Source: Cyanobium sp. N.Huapi 1H5 (GTDB lineage Bacteria; Cyanobacteriota; Cyanobacteriia; PCC-6307; Cyanobiaceae). Taken from it: a stretch of 64,000 nt of DNA. This document shows positions 49,583 through 59,706 of the stretch, piece by piece. The translations under genes were made by a program, and so were the position numbers. Every line of letters begins with the position of its first letter. Within the stretch, counting starts at the first letter, position 1. Location: contig NZ_JAGQBH010000005.1 in assembly GCF_024345535.1 (NCBI RefSeq), positions 186,001 to 250,000 on the forward strand, written 5' to 3'. The notes below the pieces were generated by a model, which worked only from the letters and a program-made list of their open reading frames with translations, was not told the DNA's origin and searched no databases.

Positions 49583-49703
49583 GTCGATGCGGCCGACACC
49601 CCTTCGACGCTGAAAGTGGTTCTTCCTGCGGCTGAGAGTTCCGGCCCGGCCCCTTGGGCCAGAACCCTCCTACACGGTCGCCGAACTCACTGTCAAATGC
49701 CGG

Positions 49704-50357
49704 CTAGCTGCTGCAGCCGGTGCGCACCCGACCGACCGCCGCGGCATCGAATTCGATGCTCGCCGGTCCGGTGAACAGATCCGGCTGAAGGCCCCTCAGG
49801 GCCTGGGCGTCCCTGTCGAGGCGCTCCTGGGCGGCGGTGATGCGGGCTTCGCGCTGCTGGCGCCACCGGGCCCGTTCGCCGGCCACCTGCTGCTCCCAGG
49901 CGCCGAGGGCCTCCTCGTAGCGTTCCCGGTCGAGGCGCTGGTCCTCCGGGCGATACCGGGATTCACGGCCGTCATCCAGGGGCTGGGGGGGCGCCAGGCT
50001 GGGGCGGAAGGGACTGTTGCGGGCCGCCGCCAGATCCTGTTCGGCGCTGCGCAGGGACTCCATCAGGGTGGTGATCCTCCCCTGGCGGCGGCGGCAGGCG
50101 TCCTGGGCCTGGCGGCGGGCTGCCGCCGCTTTCTCCATCGCCGCCCGCTCCAGCGCCAGGCTCTGGTCCGTGCCCGGCAGGCAGCGCAGGTAGCTCAGGG
50201 CCGCCGTGACCGGATTGCCGGCGGCGGCGCTGAGCCGGCGGCAGCGCTCCCGGCCGGCCTCACTCACCCCGGACCCCTGACAGCCGCCGGCCAGCAGGGT
50301 CAGGCCCAGCAGCATCGGCAGCAGCGGCCGGCATCGGCTTCCACGGGAACTGGCCAT
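49704..50357 (-). CDS. Helical lipoprotein of unknown function
   Basis: This protein of about 217 aa has a lipoprotein-type signal (MLLGLTLLAGGC, Cys26). Much of the mature part (residues about 70-190) is charged helix rich in Arg, Gln and Glu, probably coiled coil (ERAAMEKAAAARRQAQDACRRRQ). The C-terminus adds ASIEFDAAAVGRVRTGCSS. No domain is recognised. An upstream start nine codons earlier is possible. It stands alone between the tRNA and alkB. Confidence 0.65.
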   Translation of the reverse strand: MASSRGSRCRPLLPMLLGLTLLAGGCQGSGVSEAGRERCRRLSAAAGNPVTAALSYLRCLPGTDQSLALERAAMEKAAAARRQAQDACRRRQGRITTLMESLRSAEQDLAAARNSPFRPSLAPPQPLDDGRESRYRPEDQRLDRERYEEALGAWEQQVAGERARWRQQREARITAAQERLDRDAQALRGLQPDLFTGPASIEFDAAAVGRVRTGCSS

Positions 50358-50439
50358 CGCCCTCGAAACGCCCCTCGGTGGCACACCGTGTCCATTGTCG
50401 CCATCGCCCAGGCGCTCGGATGGCCGACGCAGCCGCCCC

Positions 50440-51021
50440 CTACGGCGGCACCCGCACCACCCGGAAGGTCAGGTTGAGCCTTGGGGCGTCCACCTTCAGC
50501 CGCCGCGGCAGACCGTGCTGCCAGTGGCGCTGGGTGGGCGGGTCCATCAGCAGCAGGTCCCCGTGGCCCAGCTCCACCGCCAGGGTCGGGGCGGTGCCCC
50601 GCTGGCGGGGGCGGAAGCGCAGGGTGCGGCTCGCCCCCAGGCTCAGGGAGGCGATCGGTGCCTCCGGGTCGAGCTCCGCCTCGTCATCGGCGTGCCAGCC
50701 CATGGCATCGCGGCCGTCGCGGTAGAGATTCAGCAGCAGGGAATTGAACTCCCGCATGGCGGCCTCCCCTACCCGCCGGCGGATGGCGGCGACCAAGGGC
50801 GTCCAGGGCTCGATGGCGTTCTCCAGACCCGAGTAGCGGTAGCCGCAGCCCGGGTCGGCCATCCAGCAGGTCAGGCGGGGCATGGCGTGGCGACGCCCGT
50901 ACACGGTGATGGACTCCTGCTTCCAGGGCACCTCCTCCAGCAGGGTCCGAAGCCAGCCATCGGCCTCCGCGGCCCCCACCCAACCCCGCCAGTGGCGCAG
51001 GCGGGGGGCCGCGATGGTCAC
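50440..51021 (-). CDS. alkB: AlkB-family Fe(II)/2-oxoglutarate dioxygenase
   Basis: This 193-aa enzyme has the metal triad in GWHADDE and QHGLPRR, the 2-oxoglutarate arginine in RLNLTFRVV, the nucleotide-recognition stretch RHAMPRLTCW, and the NLYRDGRDAMGWH core. AlkB enzymes remove alkyl groups from DNA or RNA bases. The GTG start at 51021 overlaps the cobM stop as GTGA. It is the last gene in the petC-petA-lgt-cobM-alkB chain, a surprising place for a repair gene. Confidence 0.93.
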   Translation of the reverse strand: MTIAAPRLRHWRGWVGAAEADGWLRTLLEEVPWKQESITVYGRRHAMPRLTCWMADPGCGYRYSGLENAIEPWTPLVAAIRRRVGEAAMREFNSLLLNLYRDGRDAMGWHADDEAELDPEAPIASLSLGASRTLRFRPRQRGTAPTLAVELGHGDLLLMDPPTQRHWQHGLPRRLKVDAPRLNLTFRVVRVPP

Positions 51022-51782
51022 TCGGCGCCGCCGCGGAACAGGTGGTTGTGGCTGGCGGAATAGAGCAGGGAACGGGCCCCGCCGGCGTCCCGCAGGGCCG
51101 GACTCACCACGTAGAGGGTGGTGCGGATCAGGTTCCGCTCGCGGCTGACCCGGGCCATCGCCTCGAGGGGCACCACCGTGAGCCACTGGTCGGGCCAGCT
51201 GACCCGGTAGCCGATGGCCACGGGGGTGTCCGCCGGGTAGTGCTGCAGCAGTTCCCCCTGCACCTCCTCCACATGGCGGGCGCTCAGGTACAGGCACAGG
51301 GAGGCCTGCAGGGCGGCGAGCCGGGCCAGGGATTCCCGCTCCGGCGTGCCGGTGCGTCCGCCCGCCCGGCTCAGCACGATCGTCTGCACCCGGCCGGGGA
51401 TGGTCAGCTCGGCCCCCAGGGCGGCGGCGGTGGCCTGGTAGGCGCTCAGGCCCGGCACCACCTCCACGGCCAGCCCGGCATCGGCCAGTCGGCAGATCTG
51501 CTCCTGCAGGGCGCCGTAGAGGCAGGGATCGCCGTCATGGAGGCGCACCACCCGCTGTCCCGCCCGGGCCCGCTCCAGCACCACGGCCATCACCTCTTCG
51601 AGGGTGAGGGTGCTGGTGCGGACGCTCTCGCAGTCCGGCGGCGCCAGGGCGGCGATCTGGGGATTCACCAGGGAGTCGGTCCAGACCAGCACCTGGGCCG
51701 ATTCGATGGCCCGCGCGGCCCGGAGGGTGAGCAGGTCAGGGGCGCCGGGGCCGGCTCCCACGATCTGGACGGTGGCTGTCAT
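51018..51782 (-). CDS. cobM: Precorrin-4 C11-methyltransferase
   Basis: CobM (CbiF) methylates C11 of the corrin ring in cobalamin synthesis. The 254-aa SAM methyltransferase has [34 protein letters not shown] and [17 protein letters not shown], the family motifs. The ATG overlaps the lgt stop (ATGA), and its own stop overlaps alkB (GTGA). No cobalamin riboswitch is visible upstream. Confidence 0.95.
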   Translation of the reverse strand: MTATVQIVGAGPGAPDLLTLRAARAIESAQVLVWTDSLVNPQIAALAPPDCESVRTSTLTLEEVMAVVLERARAGQRVVRLHDGDPCLYGALQEQICRLADAGLAVEVVPGLSAYQATAAALGAELTIPGRVQTIVLSRAGGRTGTPERESLARLAALQASLCLYLSARHVEEVQGELLQHYPADTPVAIGYRVSWPDQWLTVVPLEAMARVSRERNLIRTTLYVVSPALRDAGGARSLLYSASHNHLFRGGAE

Positions 51783-52639
51783 GCGGTCAGGCCGGAGGGG
51801 TCGGGGAGGGGACGCCGGAAGCGGTAGAGCCAGAGCAGGCCCGCACCCCCCAGCAGGATCAGCAGCAGGCTCATCAGCTGGGCCATGCGCAGGCCGCCGC
51901 TGCAGAACGGGGGCTGGGAGAACAGGCAGAGGGGATCGAGCCGCAGCCCCTCGATCCAGAGGCGGCCGCTGCTGTAGGCCATCAGATACACGCAGCTCAG
52001 GGCACCGGCCGGCAGCCGCAGGCGGCCGCTGCCACCGAGGCGGAACAGGACCAGGAGCAGGGCGCAGACCCCCAGGTTCCAGAGCGACTCGTACAGGAAG
52101 GTGGGGTGGAAGGAGGCCTGCTCCAGGAACTCCGGCGGCCGGTTGGCCATGGGAATGGTCAGGGCCCAGGGGAGGTTGGTGGGCAGGCCGAAGGCCTCGG
52201 AGTTGAAGAAGTTGCCCCAGCGCCCGATCGCCTGGCCCAGGGCCACGGCGGGCACCAGCACATCCAGCAGCGGCCAGAAGGCCTGGCGGCGCCAGCGGCA
52301 GAAGAGCACCGTCACCAGTGTCCCGCCGATCAGGGCACCGTGGATGGCGATGCCGCCGCGCCAGATGGCGAAGACATCGGACCAGTCACTGCGGTACTGG
52401 CGCCATTCCAGTGCCACGTAATAGATCCGGGCGCCCACGACGGCCCCGAGCACCATCAGCGGCAGCAGGTCGGCGATCAGGGCCGGGTCGATGCCCCTGA
52501 GGCGGCCCAGCCGGGTGGCCAGCAGGAGACCCAGCAGCACCGCCAGGGCGATGAGCAGGCCGTACCAGCGAACGGAAACGGGACCCAGCTGGAAGATCAG
52601 GGGTCCCGGGGAGGTGAAGAGGCCGAGAGGAAGGCTCAG
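51779..52639 (-). CDS. lgt: Prolipoprotein diacylglyceryl transferase, probable CTG start
   Basis: Lgt adds diacylglycerol to the cysteine of prolipoproteins in the membrane. The 286-aa protein has [12 protein letters not shown] at the N-terminus, the diagnostic [15 protein letters not shown] motif, [11 protein letters not shown] and seven membrane segments. The conserved N-terminus is in frame with no ATG, GTG or TTG: the first such codon (GTG 52540) would remove helix 1. The best upstream candidate is CTG 52639, overlapping the petA stop as CTGA. The stop overlaps cobM. Confidence 0.88.
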   Translation of the reverse strand: MSLPLGLFTSPGPLIFQLGPVSVRWYGLLIALAVLLGLLLATRLGRLRGIDPALIADLLPLMVLGAVVGARIYYVALEWRQYRSDWSDVFAIWRGGIAIHGALIGGTLVTVLFCRWRRQAFWPLLDVLVPAVALGQAIGRWGNFFNSEAFGLPTNLPWALTIPMANRPPEFLEQASFHPTFLYESLWNLGVCALLLVLFRLGGSGRLRLPAGALSCVYLMAYSSGRLWIEGLRLDPLCLFSQPPFCSGGLRMAQLMSLLLILLGGAGLLWLYRFRRPLPDPSGLTA

Positions 52640-53577
52640 AAGCCCTCCGCCGCCTGGACCTTCTCCACCTGGCGCTTCTTGAGCACCAGCATGATCTGGG
52701 CGAGGGCCACGGCGGCGAAGAAGGCCAGCAGCCCGTAGATGCGCACCGGGTTCTGAAGCACCACCTCGGCGTCGATCTGGCCGAAACCACCGACGTTGGG
52801 GTCGTTGGTGATCGGGGCACCGGCCTCGACGGCGTCGCCCACGGCGACGGTCAGGGTGGGTCCGGCGGGAACCGTCTCGGTGACGCTGCCGGCGGCGCCG
52901 GTGATCTCCACGACGGTGGCGCCGTTGGCGTCGGTGCTGATGGCGCTGACCGTGCCGGCCGCCGGGGCGGTGTAGACGGTGTTGTTGGTCTTCTCACCCT
53001 CGGGGGTCACCTGGCCGCGGCCACGGTTGGCTCCGACATGGACCTGGTACTTGCCGAAGTGGATGGCACTGTCGGTGGCCGGGTCAGGGGAGAGGATCGG
53101 GAAGACGATCTCCTGGTGCTGGTCACCGGGGAGGGGGCCCACCAGGAGGATGTTGGGCTGGTCGTCGCTGTACTGGGTGTAGTAGATGCCGGCGGTCTCC
53201 TCTTTGAGCTCATCGCTGAGGCGGTCCTGGGGGGCCAGGGTGAAGCCGTCGGGGAGCATCACCACCGCGCCGACGTTCAGGCCGGCGGGGCTGCCGTTGC
53301 CGGAGACCTGCTGCACCGAAGTGTCGTAGGGGATTTCGACCACCGCCTTGAACACCGTGTCGGGGAACACCGCCTGGGGCACTTCCACCCGGGTGGCCTT
53401 CTTGGCCAGATGGCAGTTGGCGCAGACGATCTTGCCCGTGGCCTCACGCGGCGTGGCGTAGTTCTGCTGGGCCCAGAAGGGGTAGGCCCAGCTGGGGCTG
53501 GCCCCCAGAAGCACCACGCCCAGCGACAGGCTGAGGGTGAGCAGGGTGCCGAACAGGGGGGAGAGGAAGCGGCGCAT
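52636..53577 (-). CDS. petA: Apocytochrome f
   Basis: Cytochrome f passes electrons from the Rieske protein to plastocyanin or cytochrome c6 on the lumen side. The 313-aa precursor has a Sec signal cut before YPFWAQQNY (Tyr32 becomes the axial ligand) and the heme site CANCH at residues 52-56. It ends with one anchoring helix and a basic tail ([15 protein letters not shown]). It follows petC by 56 bases and overlaps lgt. Confidence 0.97.
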   Translation of the reverse strand: MRRFLSPLFGTLLTLSLSLGVVLLGASPSWAYPFWAQQNYATPREATGKIVCANCHLAKKATRVEVPQAVFPDTVFKAVVEIPYDTSVQQVSGNGSPAGLNVGAVVMLPDGFTLAPQDRLSDELKEETAGIYYTQYSDDQPNILLVGPLPGDQHQEIVFPILSPDPATDSAIHFGKYQVHVGANRGRGQVTPEGEKTNNTVYTAPAAGTVSAISTDANGATVVEITGAAGSVTETVPAGPTLTVAVGDAVEAGAPITNDPNVGGFGQIDAEVVLQNPVRIYGLLAFFAAVALAQIMLVLKKRQVEKVQAAEGF

Positions 53578-53633
53578 GGGGGTGGAGGTGGCGGGCGTCG
53601 GAGGGGAAAACGGGGAGGGGATTCAGGCGCCGA

Positions 53634-54194
53634 TCAGGCCCACCAGGCCTTTTCGCCCGTGCGGAAGTCGGTTTCGGTCCACTGGCTGAGGAACACGTTG
53701 TCGTTCTCGACGCTGACGTGGGCCAGGGCCAGGGAGAGGGGGGCCGGGCCGCGCACCACCTTGCCGGTGGCGTCGTACTGGCTGCCGTGGCAGGGGCAGA
53801 TGAAGCGGTTGGCGCCGCTGTTCCAGGGCACCACGCAGCCCAGGTGGGTGCAGATGGCGTTGATGCCGTAGTCGCCGATGGCCTCGCCGCCCTCGACCAG
53901 CAGGTAGGTGGGGTCACCCTTGAGACCCTGCACCAGGCTGCGGTCACCTTCCTTGTGGGTGGCCAGCCAGCCGGTGGCGGTGACGCTGTTGCCCAGTTCG
54001 TCCTTGGCGGTGACGCCGCCACCGCTGCCCGCGGCCTTCGGCGGGATGAAGTAGTTGACGACCGGGTAGAGGGCACCCAGGGCCACCCCCGTGACGGAAC
54101 CGAAGGTCAGCAGGTTCATGAACTGGCGGCGGCCCATGCCGGGCACATCACCAGAGGCACCGCCGTTCGAAGAGGCCGCAGGGATCTGGGTCAT
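53634..54194 (-). CDS. petC: Cytochrome b6f Rieske iron-sulfur protein
   Basis: This 186-aa subunit has a Tat-type N-terminus ([14 protein letters not shown]), a single anchor helix, and the 2Fe-2S ligands Cys115 and His117 in CTHLGC and Cys133 and His136 in CPCHGS. It takes electrons from plastoquinol in the b6f complex. It is the first gene of the petC-petA run. The ATG at 54194 gives the usual cyanobacterial N-terminus. Confidence 0.97.
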   Translation of the reverse strand: MTQIPAASSNGGASGDVPGMGRRQFMNLLTFGSVTGVALGALYPVVNYFIPPKAAGSGGGVTAKDELGNSVTATGWLATHKEGDRSLVQGLKGDPTYLLVEGGEAIGDYGINAICTHLGCVVPWNSGANRFICPCHGSQYDATGKVVRGPAPLSLALAHVSVENDNVFLSQWTETDFRTGEKAWWA

Positions 54195-54320
54195 AGGGAA
54201 CGGCGCGGTGTGACCGATTGACGTGGCGCCCATTATGAACCTTGCCCTTCCCGCCCCGGGTCCGAGTCGCACCCGGCCGAGACCGGCTGCAACATGCTGT
54301 TGTGGAGTGCGCTGTCCGCC

Positions 54321-54650
54321 ATGACCTCACCGGAACCGTTGCGGCGGGAGGAACTGCTGGAGCTGCTGCGCAGCCGCTGGCAGGCCTCCTATGACCTGCA
54401 GCTGGTCCAGCGTCGCGGCCGCCTCTATCTGCATGTGATGTGGGGGTACCTGGAGCAGCAGTCGTTCCCGCTCACCCCCGAGGCCTACGAGGAGCACCTC
54501 GAGGAGTTGGTGGGATCCCTCAACGGCCTCGGGGTGGCGGCCCAGGTGCGCCAGTGGCTGCGGACCACCACCGACAAGCCCCGGCTGGGCAAGGCCCTGT
54601 CCCTGCCCCTGGAGCTGCCGGCGGGGCGCGCCAGCGAGTTCATGCTCTGA
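54321..54650 (+). CDS. DUF3067 family protein
   Basis: This 109-aa protein matches the DUF3067 family of cyanobacteria and plastids. It starts with [40 protein letters not shown], the family core, and ends [15 protein letters not shown]. Function is not established for the family by anything I can see here. ATG 54321 is chosen over one nine codons upstream. It is divergent from petC. Confidence 0.85.
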   Translation: MTSPEPLRREELLELLRSRWQASYDLQLVQRRGRLYLHVMWGYLEQQSFPLTPEAYEEHLEELVGSLNGLGVAAQVRQWLRTTTDKPRLGKALSLPLELPAGRASEFML

Positions 54651-54672
54651 GGCCCGGCCGGGGGCCGGCCGT

Positions 54673-55443
54673 TCAGGTGGAGGGGGACGGGGAGGGCCGC
54701 AGCCCCTCGGCCAGGGCCACCAGGGCCACCCCGAGCAGGTAGAGCGCCGTGATCGCCCCGGTGAGCAGCAGCATCGTGATCGGGTCGGTGGAGGGGGTCA
54801 GCACCGCCCCGGCCAGGGCCGCCACCAGCACCACCCAGCGCCAGGCGCCCAGCATGGTGCGCCAGTCGATCAGCCCCAGGGCGCCCAGCAGCAGCTGCAG
54901 CACCGGCAGCTGGAAGGCCAGGGCCGTGGCCACCATCAGCAGCAGGACGAAGTCGAGATAGCGCTCGATCGACCAGATCGGCTCCACCACATCGGCGCCG
55001 TAGGACACCAGGAAGCGCAGGGCGGCCGGCACCAGGGCCCACCAGGCGAAGGCCAGACCGGCCGCGAACAGCACGGTGGAGCCGGCGACGGCGGGGGCCA
55101 CCAGCCGCCGCTCCCGCCGGGTCAGCCCCGGCAGCACGAAGGCCAGAACCTCGAAGATCACGTAGGGCAGGGCCAGGGTGAGCCCCGCGTAGCCGGCCAC
55201 CTTCAGCGACACGAACAGGAATTCGCCCGGCGCCAGCTGCAGGAAGCGGATCCCCTCGGCCGGGACCTCCAGCAGCCGCACCAGGGGACGCACCGCCAGC
55301 AGGCAGGCGGCGGCGCCGACCACCACCGCCAGCAGGCTGCGAAGCACCCGCCGGCGGAGCTCCTCGAGGTGCTCCACCAGGCTCATGTGAACCTCGCCGG
55401 GGAACTCGCCGGGGAAGGTGTCCTCGGGGATGGGGTCGCTCAT
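54673..55443 (-). CDS. tatC: Sec-independent translocase protein TatC
   Basis: TatC is the receptor for twin-arginine signals. The 256-aa protein has six membrane helices and the family N-terminus (MSLVEHLEELRRRVLRSLLAVV), with the LEEL motif that contacts the signal. Its ATG overlaps the upstream RqcH-like stop (ATGA). Substrates in this window would include petC and the Tat lipoprotein at 23.7 kb. Confidence 0.95.
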   Translation of the reverse strand: MSDPIPEDTFPGEFPGEVHMSLVEHLEELRRRVLRSLLAVVVGAAACLLAVRPLVRLLEVPAEGIRFLQLAPGEFLFVSLKVAGYAGLTLALPYVIFEVLAFVLPGLTRRERRLVAPAVAGSTVLFAAGLAFAWWALVPAALRFLVSYGADVVEPIWSIERYLDFVLLLMVATALAFQLPVLQLLLGALGLIDWRTMLGAWRWVVLVAALAGAVLTPSTDPITMLLLTGAITALYLLGVALVALAEGLRPSPSPST

Positions 55444-57164
55444 GGCTGTTCCGTTCCCGGCAGCCTAGGGGGCGCGGCCAGCAGACCTGCGGCCCGTTCG
55501 GGCACCGCCCACAGCACCTCGCCCCCCCGGTGACGCACCGTGCCGGGGCCGGCGCCGGCGATGCGCTGCAGATCCGTGGTCGGCACCATCACGACCGGCA
55601 CCCGGCCGTTGGCCCGGCCGCGGCTGAAGTGGGCCGCCAGGTCGGCCGCCTCCCGCAGGTCCGCGTCGCTGGGGGTGCCCTCCGAGCCCTTGAGCACCAC
55701 GTGGCTGCCCGGACACTCCTGGGCATGGAACCAGAGGTCGCCGCGCCGGGCCTGCTGCAGGCTGATCCATTCGTTCTGGCGATGGTTGCGGCCCACCTGC
55801 AGCCGCAGGCCACCGCTGCTGCGCAGCTCCAGCGGGGCCGGAGTGCCGCCGGCCGCCCCGCGACGGACCCGCCGGGACGGCCCGGGCCCCTGGCCCTCCC
55901 GGGCCGGCAGCAGGACGGGGAGGTCCTCTTCCACGGCGGCCAGCTGGGCACCGTTTTCCGCCTGTTCCAGGAAGGTGAGGCTGGCTTCGATGGCGGCCAG
56001 TCGCTGCTGGTGGAGCTCCAGCCGCGGGGTGATTGCGGCGACGGAACGGCGCAGCTTGCGGGCCCGGCGGTACAGCCGCTGGGCTTCGTCGATCTCCTCC
56101 CGCGACGGCGACGGCAGGCTGAGCAGGCCGTCCGCCCGGCGCTGCATCGCCTCACTGCCGGGCACGGCCTCCAGCAGGCCCTGCTGCTGGTCGGCGTTGC
56201 GGCGCTCCCGGGCCGCGGCGTTCAGCAGCCGCTGCCGCAGGCTCGCCCGCCGCTGCTCCAGCTCCCGGCTCCCCAGGCGATCGGCGTAGTAGACCGCCAG
56301 CCCCCGGTTGATCGCCCAGTCGTCGCTGTCATCGTCGGAGTCGGCGGCGGCGGTCGGCGGCCCTTCGGGGTCCCAGCAGCGGTAGTCGCTGGGGCCGCCC
56401 CAGCCCAGCTGGAAGCGCTCCTCGGCCACCGTCTTCAGCCAGAGCCGCCAGCGGTGCCAGAGCCGCTGCCACGCCTCCTCCTCCAGGCTCTGCACCGGCC
56501 GGGCGAGCCCGTCCTGCGCCAGCTGGCGGGCCAGGGCCGGGCCGACCCCCTGGTAGGCGCCCATCAGGGCCTCGCCGACGGTCTGGGGCAGCAGGCCCAG
56601 GCGCCGCCGCCAGGAAGCGGCATCCTCCTCCAGCCGGGGAGGTTCGCCGGCCATGGGCGGTGGCGGCTGGTAGGGATCGCCGGTGCCGATCGGCCGCAGC
56701 CGCGACCGGTCCTGGCGGACCTGGCGGGCTAGGGCGATCACCCGCTGGTCTTCGTCGAGCAGGAACAGGTTGCTGCGGCGCCCCATCAGCTCCAGCACCA
56801 GCTGCCTCCGGATCGGCTCGCCGGGCCTGGGGGCGAAGCCCAGGGTCACCACCCGCTCCCAGCCCTGCTGCTCCATGCTCACCAGCGCCAGGCCCCGCAG
56901 GCCGTGCTGCAGCTGCTGGGCCAGGGTGCTGCCCTCCCCCTGCTTCAGGGGCGGTTCGACCACCAGCAGGCGCGGCGCCTCCGCCAGCCAGCTGAGTTCC
57001 AGCCAGTGGGTACCCCGCAGGCTGCGCAGGCCCAGCTGCAGGCGATGGGCATCGGGCTGCTGGGCCTTCTCGAAACGGCTGGGCAGCAGGCCGCGGCGCA
57101 TCTCGGCCAGCACGGCGCGCAGGCTGGTCACATCCATGGCCTGGATGGGCGGGGATGGGGCCAT
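55440..57164 (-). CDS. RqcH-like NFACT family protein
   Basis: This protein of about 574 aa has an N-terminal NFACT-N domain ([27 protein letters not shown]), a helical coiled-coil middle, and the NFACT-R (DUF814) domain ([29 protein letters not shown]). RqcH rescues stalled 50S subunits and adds alanine tails. The DUF814 core appears intact. Starts at 57194, 57164 and 57137 are all in frame. It is an operon with tatC. Confidence 0.9.
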   Translation of the reverse strand: MAPSPPIQAMDVTSLRAVLAEMRRGLLPSRFEKAQQPDAHRLQLGLRSLRGTHWLELSWLAEAPRLLVVEPPLKQGEGSTLAQQLQHGLRGLALVSMEQQGWERVVTLGFAPRPGEPIRRQLVLELMGRRSNLFLLDEDQRVIALARQVRQDRSRLRPIGTGDPYQPPPPMAGEPPRLEEDAASWRRRLGLLPQTVGEALMGAYQGVGPALARQLAQDGLARPVQSLEEEAWQRLWHRWRLWLKTVAEERFQLGWGGPSDYRCWDPEGPPTAAADSDDDSDDWAINRGLAVYYADRLGSRELEQRRASLRQRLLNAAARERRNADQQQGLLEAVPGSEAMQRRADGLLSLPSPSREEIDEAQRLYRRARKLRRSVAAITPRLELHQQRLAAIEASLTFLEQAENGAQLAAVEEDLPVLLPAREGQGPGPSRRVRRGAAGGTPAPLELRSSGGLRLQVGRNHRQNEWISLQQARRGDLWFHAQECPGSHVVLKGSEGTPSDADLREAADLAAHFSRGRANGRVPVVMVPTTDLQRIAGAGPGTVRHRGGEVLWAVPERAAGLLAAPPRLPGTEQP

Positions 57165-57224
57165 CGCCTCCTCTGTCGCCTCAGAGCGGTCCACCCCTAC
57201 TGTGCGCCCCAGCGCCAGTCATCC

Positions 57225-57800
57225 ATGGACTCCCCCCCCTCCAGCGGCCGGCTCACGGTGATCACCGGCCCCAGCGGGGTGGGCAAGGGGACCCTGGTGG
57301 CCCGGCTGCTGCAGCGGCACCCCGCCCTGTGGCTGTCCGTCTCGGCCACCACCCGCTCGCCCCGTCCCGGTGAGATCGACGGGCAGCACTACTTCTTCCT
57401 GACGCGCCCCGACTTCGAGGCCCAGGTGGCCAGCGGGGGCTTCCTGGAGTGGGCCGAGTTCGCGGGCCACCTCTACGGCACCCCTCGGGGCCCGGTGGAG
57501 GCCCAGCTCGCCCAGGGGCGGCCGGTGCTGCTGGAGATCGAGCTGGAGGGGGCCCGCCAGGTGCGGCGCACCTTTCCGGAGGCCTTCCAGCTGCTGATCA
57601 AGCCGCCCAGCTTCGAGGAACTGGAGCGCCGCATCCGCGGCCGCGGCACCGACAGCGACGAGGCGATCACGCGGCGGCTGGCGCGGGCACGCCAGGAGCT
57701 CACGGCCGAGGCGGAGTTCGATGCCGTGCTGGTCAACGGCGACCTTGACGCGGCCCAGTTGGAACTGGAGCGGCTGCTGGGATTTCGCGACGCCGTCTGA
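57225..57800 (+). CDS. gmk: Guanylate kinase
   Basis: Gmk phosphorylates GMP to GDP. The 191-aa enzyme has the P-loop [11 protein letters not shown], the GMP-binding [21 protein letters not shown] and [13 protein letters not shown], and the lid region RRIRGRGTD. Length is typical. It is divergent from the RqcH-like gene and ends just before the psaFJ terminator. Confidence 0.95.
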   Translation: MDSPPSSGRLTVITGPSGVGKGTLVARLLQRHPALWLSVSATTRSPRPGEIDGQHYFFLTRPDFEAQVASGGFLEWAEFAGHLYGTPRGPVEAQLAQGRPVLLEIELEGARQVRRTFPEAFQLLIKPPSFEELERRIRGRGTDSDEAITRRLARARQELTAEAEFDAVLVNGDLDAAQLELERLLGFRDAV

Positions 57801-57826
57801 CAGCACCGCCAGGGACGTGCCGCCAT

Positions 57827-57852
57827 GAAAAAGCGGCCCTTCAAAGGGCCGC
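57827..57852 (-). terminator. Intrinsic terminator after psaJ
   Basis: GCGGCCCT-TCAA-AGGGCCGC at 57833-57852 is an 8-bp perfect hairpin with a four-base loop. On the minus strand it is followed by TTTTT (57828-57832). It therefore terminates the psaF-psaJ transcript, and it may also slow read-through from gmk. Confidence 0.85.
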
Positions 57853-57906
57853 AGGGTGGATAGGGCTGCCGCACGCCGGGGGTCAGCCCTGTCGCTGGCT
57901 TCGGAG

Positions 57907-58017
57907 TCAGTGGATGATCAGATCCGGGAAGAAGCGGAAGACCTCGATCGTGATGCCGGCGGTGAGGGTGAACCAGACGGCGGCCACGACGGGAGCGGTG
58001 GTGAGAAATTTCTTCAT
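57907..58017 (-). CDS. psaJ: Photosystem I reaction center subunit IX (PsaJ)
   Basis: This is a 36-aa single-helix membrane subunit that binds chlorophyll and stabilises PsaF. The sequence reads [18 protein letters not shown] and ends RFFPDLIIH, which is diagnostic of PsaJ. It lies 11 bases after psaF and before the terminator, forming the standard psaFJ operon. Confidence 0.95.
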   Translation of the reverse strand: MKKFLTTAPVVAAVWFTLTAGITIEVFRFFPDLIIH

Positions 58018-58028
58018 GGCTCTTGGGA

Positions 58029-58538
58029 TCAGCGGGGGGAAACGGTGACTTTGGAGTCGGATTCCACCATGGCTCCGCTGGTGAACTCCTTGAGGGCCGC
58101 CAGGGGCCAGACGGCGGCGGCCAGGGTGGTCTTGAAGGCCAGGGGCAGATCGATCTGGATTTCACGCATGGTGGCGTCCTTGCTGCCGCGGATGGCGATC
58201 AGGTAGCCACGGCCGGCCCAGCCGATCGTGCCGGCGATGTACAGAAAGAGGAGGCCCGGGATCGTGAAGTCACCGGCGTGGCTCCAGCGGCCATCCGTGA
58301 TCAGGTGGGGAAGGCCATCGGTGCCACACAGGGCGTCCCCGTAATAAGCGAAGCGGGCCTTGGCCTGATCCGTTTTCGCTGCGGCGGCGCGCTGCTGGAA
58401 GCGGGGAGTCTCGCTGCAGGGGGTGAGTCCGCCGATGTCGGCCCGGGCCGAGGGGGCGAAGCCGAGGAGCAGAAACACGGACGCCACCAGGGCGAAGGCC
58501 CGGGTGGCGAAGGAACGACTGGAGAGAAGACGGCGCAT
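58029..58538 (-). CDS. psaF: Photosystem I reaction center subunit III (PsaF)
   Basis: PsaF is the lumen-side docking subunit for plastocyanin and cytochrome c6. The 169-aa precursor has a signal peptide cleaved at SARA, before [17 protein letters not shown]. Membrane segments include [21 protein letters not shown]. The C-terminus ([13 protein letters not shown]...) is standard. It is divergent from tsaD; the 73-base gap contains the palindrome at 58593-58604. Confidence 0.97.
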   Translation of the reverse strand: MRRLLSSRSFATRAFALVASVFLLLGFAPSARADIGGLTPCSETPRFQQRAAAAKTDQAKARFAYYGDALCGTDGLPHLITDGRWSHAGDFTIPGLLFLYIAGTIGWAGRGYLIAIRGSKDATMREIQIDLPLAFKTTLAAAVWPLAALKEFTSGAMVESDSKVTVSPR

Positions 58539-58592
58539 GGAGAGGGGCCGCGGGGGAACTGCCGCGGGGCAGGATGGCTCGTGCGGACAGTA

Positions 58593-58604
58593 GGGGAGCT
58601 CCCC
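58593..58604. promoter_or_regulatory. 12-bp palindrome between psaF and tsaD
   Basis: GGGGAGCTCCCC is a perfect palindrome 7 bases before the tsaD ATG. It may be a regulator site or a hairpin at the mRNA 5' end. There is no second copy in view, so the significance is open. Confidence 0.3.
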
Positions 58605-58611
58605 AGGGAGC

Positions 58612-59667
58612 ATGCGCACGGTTCTGGCCCTCGAAACAAGTTGTGACGAGTCCGCGGCGGCGATCGTGGCCGGTCGGCGGGTGCTGGCGGGGGCTGTGGC
58701 CTCCCAGATGGAGGAGCACGCCCGCTGGGGCGGGGTGGTGCCGGAGATCGCCTCGCGCCGCCACGTGGAGGCGTTGCCGGCCCTGATCGCCCGGGTGCTG
58801 GAGGAGAGCGGTCTGGCGATGGCCGATCTCGATGCCGTCGCCGCCACGGTCGCCCCCGGCCTGGCCGGGGCCCTGCTGGTGGGGTCGGTCACGGCCCGCA
58901 CCCTGGCGCGGCTGCATGGCAAGCCCTTCCTGGGGGTGCACCACCTGGAGGGGCATCTGTGCTCGGTGCACCTGGGCGATCCCCTGCCGGCGGGTCCTTA
59001 CCTCGTGCTGCTGGTCAGCGGCGGGCACACCGAGCTGGTCCGCGTCGATGGCCCCGGGGCCTACACCCGCCTGGGGCGCAGCCGCGACGATGCGGCCGGC
59101 GAGTGCTTCGACAAGGTGGCCCGGCTGCTCGGGCTGGGCTATCCGGGCGGGCCCGCGATCGAGGCGGCGGCCGAAGGTGGCGACCCCGGTCGCTTCCGCT
59201 TTCCCAAGGGGAGGGTCTCCCTTCCCGAGGGGGGCTTCCATCCCTACGACTTCAGCTTCAGCGGCCTCAAGACGGCGGTGCTGCGCCAGGTGCAGCGGCT
59301 CGCTGGGGAGGGCGCGCCCCTGCCGGTGGCCGACCTGGCGGCGAGCTTCGAGCAGGGGGTGGCCGAGGTGCTGGTGGAGCGCAGCTGCCGCTGCGCCGTC
59401 GAGGCGGGCCTGGAGACGGTGGTGCTGGTGGGGGGCGTGGCCGCCAACCGGCGCCTGCGCCGCCTGATGGCGGAGGCCACCGCCGCCCGCGGCCTGTCCT
59501 GGCGCGTCGCGCCCCTGGCCTACTGCACCGACAACGCCGCCATGGTGGGCCTGGCGGCGGTCGAGCGGCTCGAGGCGGGGGGGTGCAGCGGGATCAGCCT
59601 GGGGGTGGCGGCCCGGCTCCCCCTGGAGCAGGCCTGCACCCTCTACGCGCCACAGCCACCCTTTTGA
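58612..59667 (+). CDS. tsaD: tRNA N6-adenosine threonylcarbamoyltransferase (TsaD)
   Basis: TsaD transfers the threonylcarbamoyl group to A37 of ANN-decoding tRNAs. The 351-aa protein has [13 protein letters not shown], the metal-binding HHLEGHLCS (HxxxH), the ASKH phosphate motifs [11 protein letters not shown] and [10 protein letters not shown], and [10 protein letters not shown]. All appear intact. It is a single gene followed by hli. Confidence 0.96.
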   Translation: MRTVLALETSCDESAAAIVAGRRVLAGAVASQMEEHARWGGVVPEIASRRHVEALPALIARVLEESGLAMADLDAVAATVAPGLAGALLVGSVTARTLARLHGKPFLGVHHLEGHLCSVHLGDPLPAGPYLVLLVSGGHTELVRVDGPGAYTRLGRSRDDAAGECFDKVARLLGLGYPGGPAIEAAAEGGDPGRFRFPKGRVSLPEGGFHPYDFSFSGLKTAVLRQVQRLAGEGAPLPVADLAASFEQGVAEVLVERSCRCAVEAGLETVVLVGGVAANRRLRRLMAEATAARGLSWRVAPLAYCTDNAAMVGLAAVERLEAGGCSGISLGVAARLPLEQACTLYAPQPPF

Positions 59668-59672
59668 TGCCC

Positions 59673-59695
59673 TTAAGGTGGGTGGATCGCCTTAA
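59673..59695 (+). promoter_or_regulatory. Inverted repeat TTAAGG...CCTTAA upstream of hli
   Basis: TTAAGG (59673-59678) and CCTTAA (59690-59695) form a 6-bp inverted repeat with an 11-base spacer, ending 11 bases before the hli ATG. CCTTAA also occurs at 59671-59676, giving a direct repeat 19 bases apart. This may be an operator of the light-stress gene, but the match to any known box (such as HLR1) is poor. Confidence 0.4.
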
Positions 59696-59706
59696 CGACT
59701 GGCCCC

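Noticed and set aside
49583..49703. Small RNA (Yfr type) or terminator near the tRNA
   Set aside because: Only a 5-bp hairpin (GGCCC-CTT-GGGCC) without a T-run is seen, and no Yfr1-type CCTCACAC core is present.
51783..52635. Cobalamin riboswitch before cobM
   Set aside because: The upstream sequence is lgt coding sequence; no B12-box could be found.
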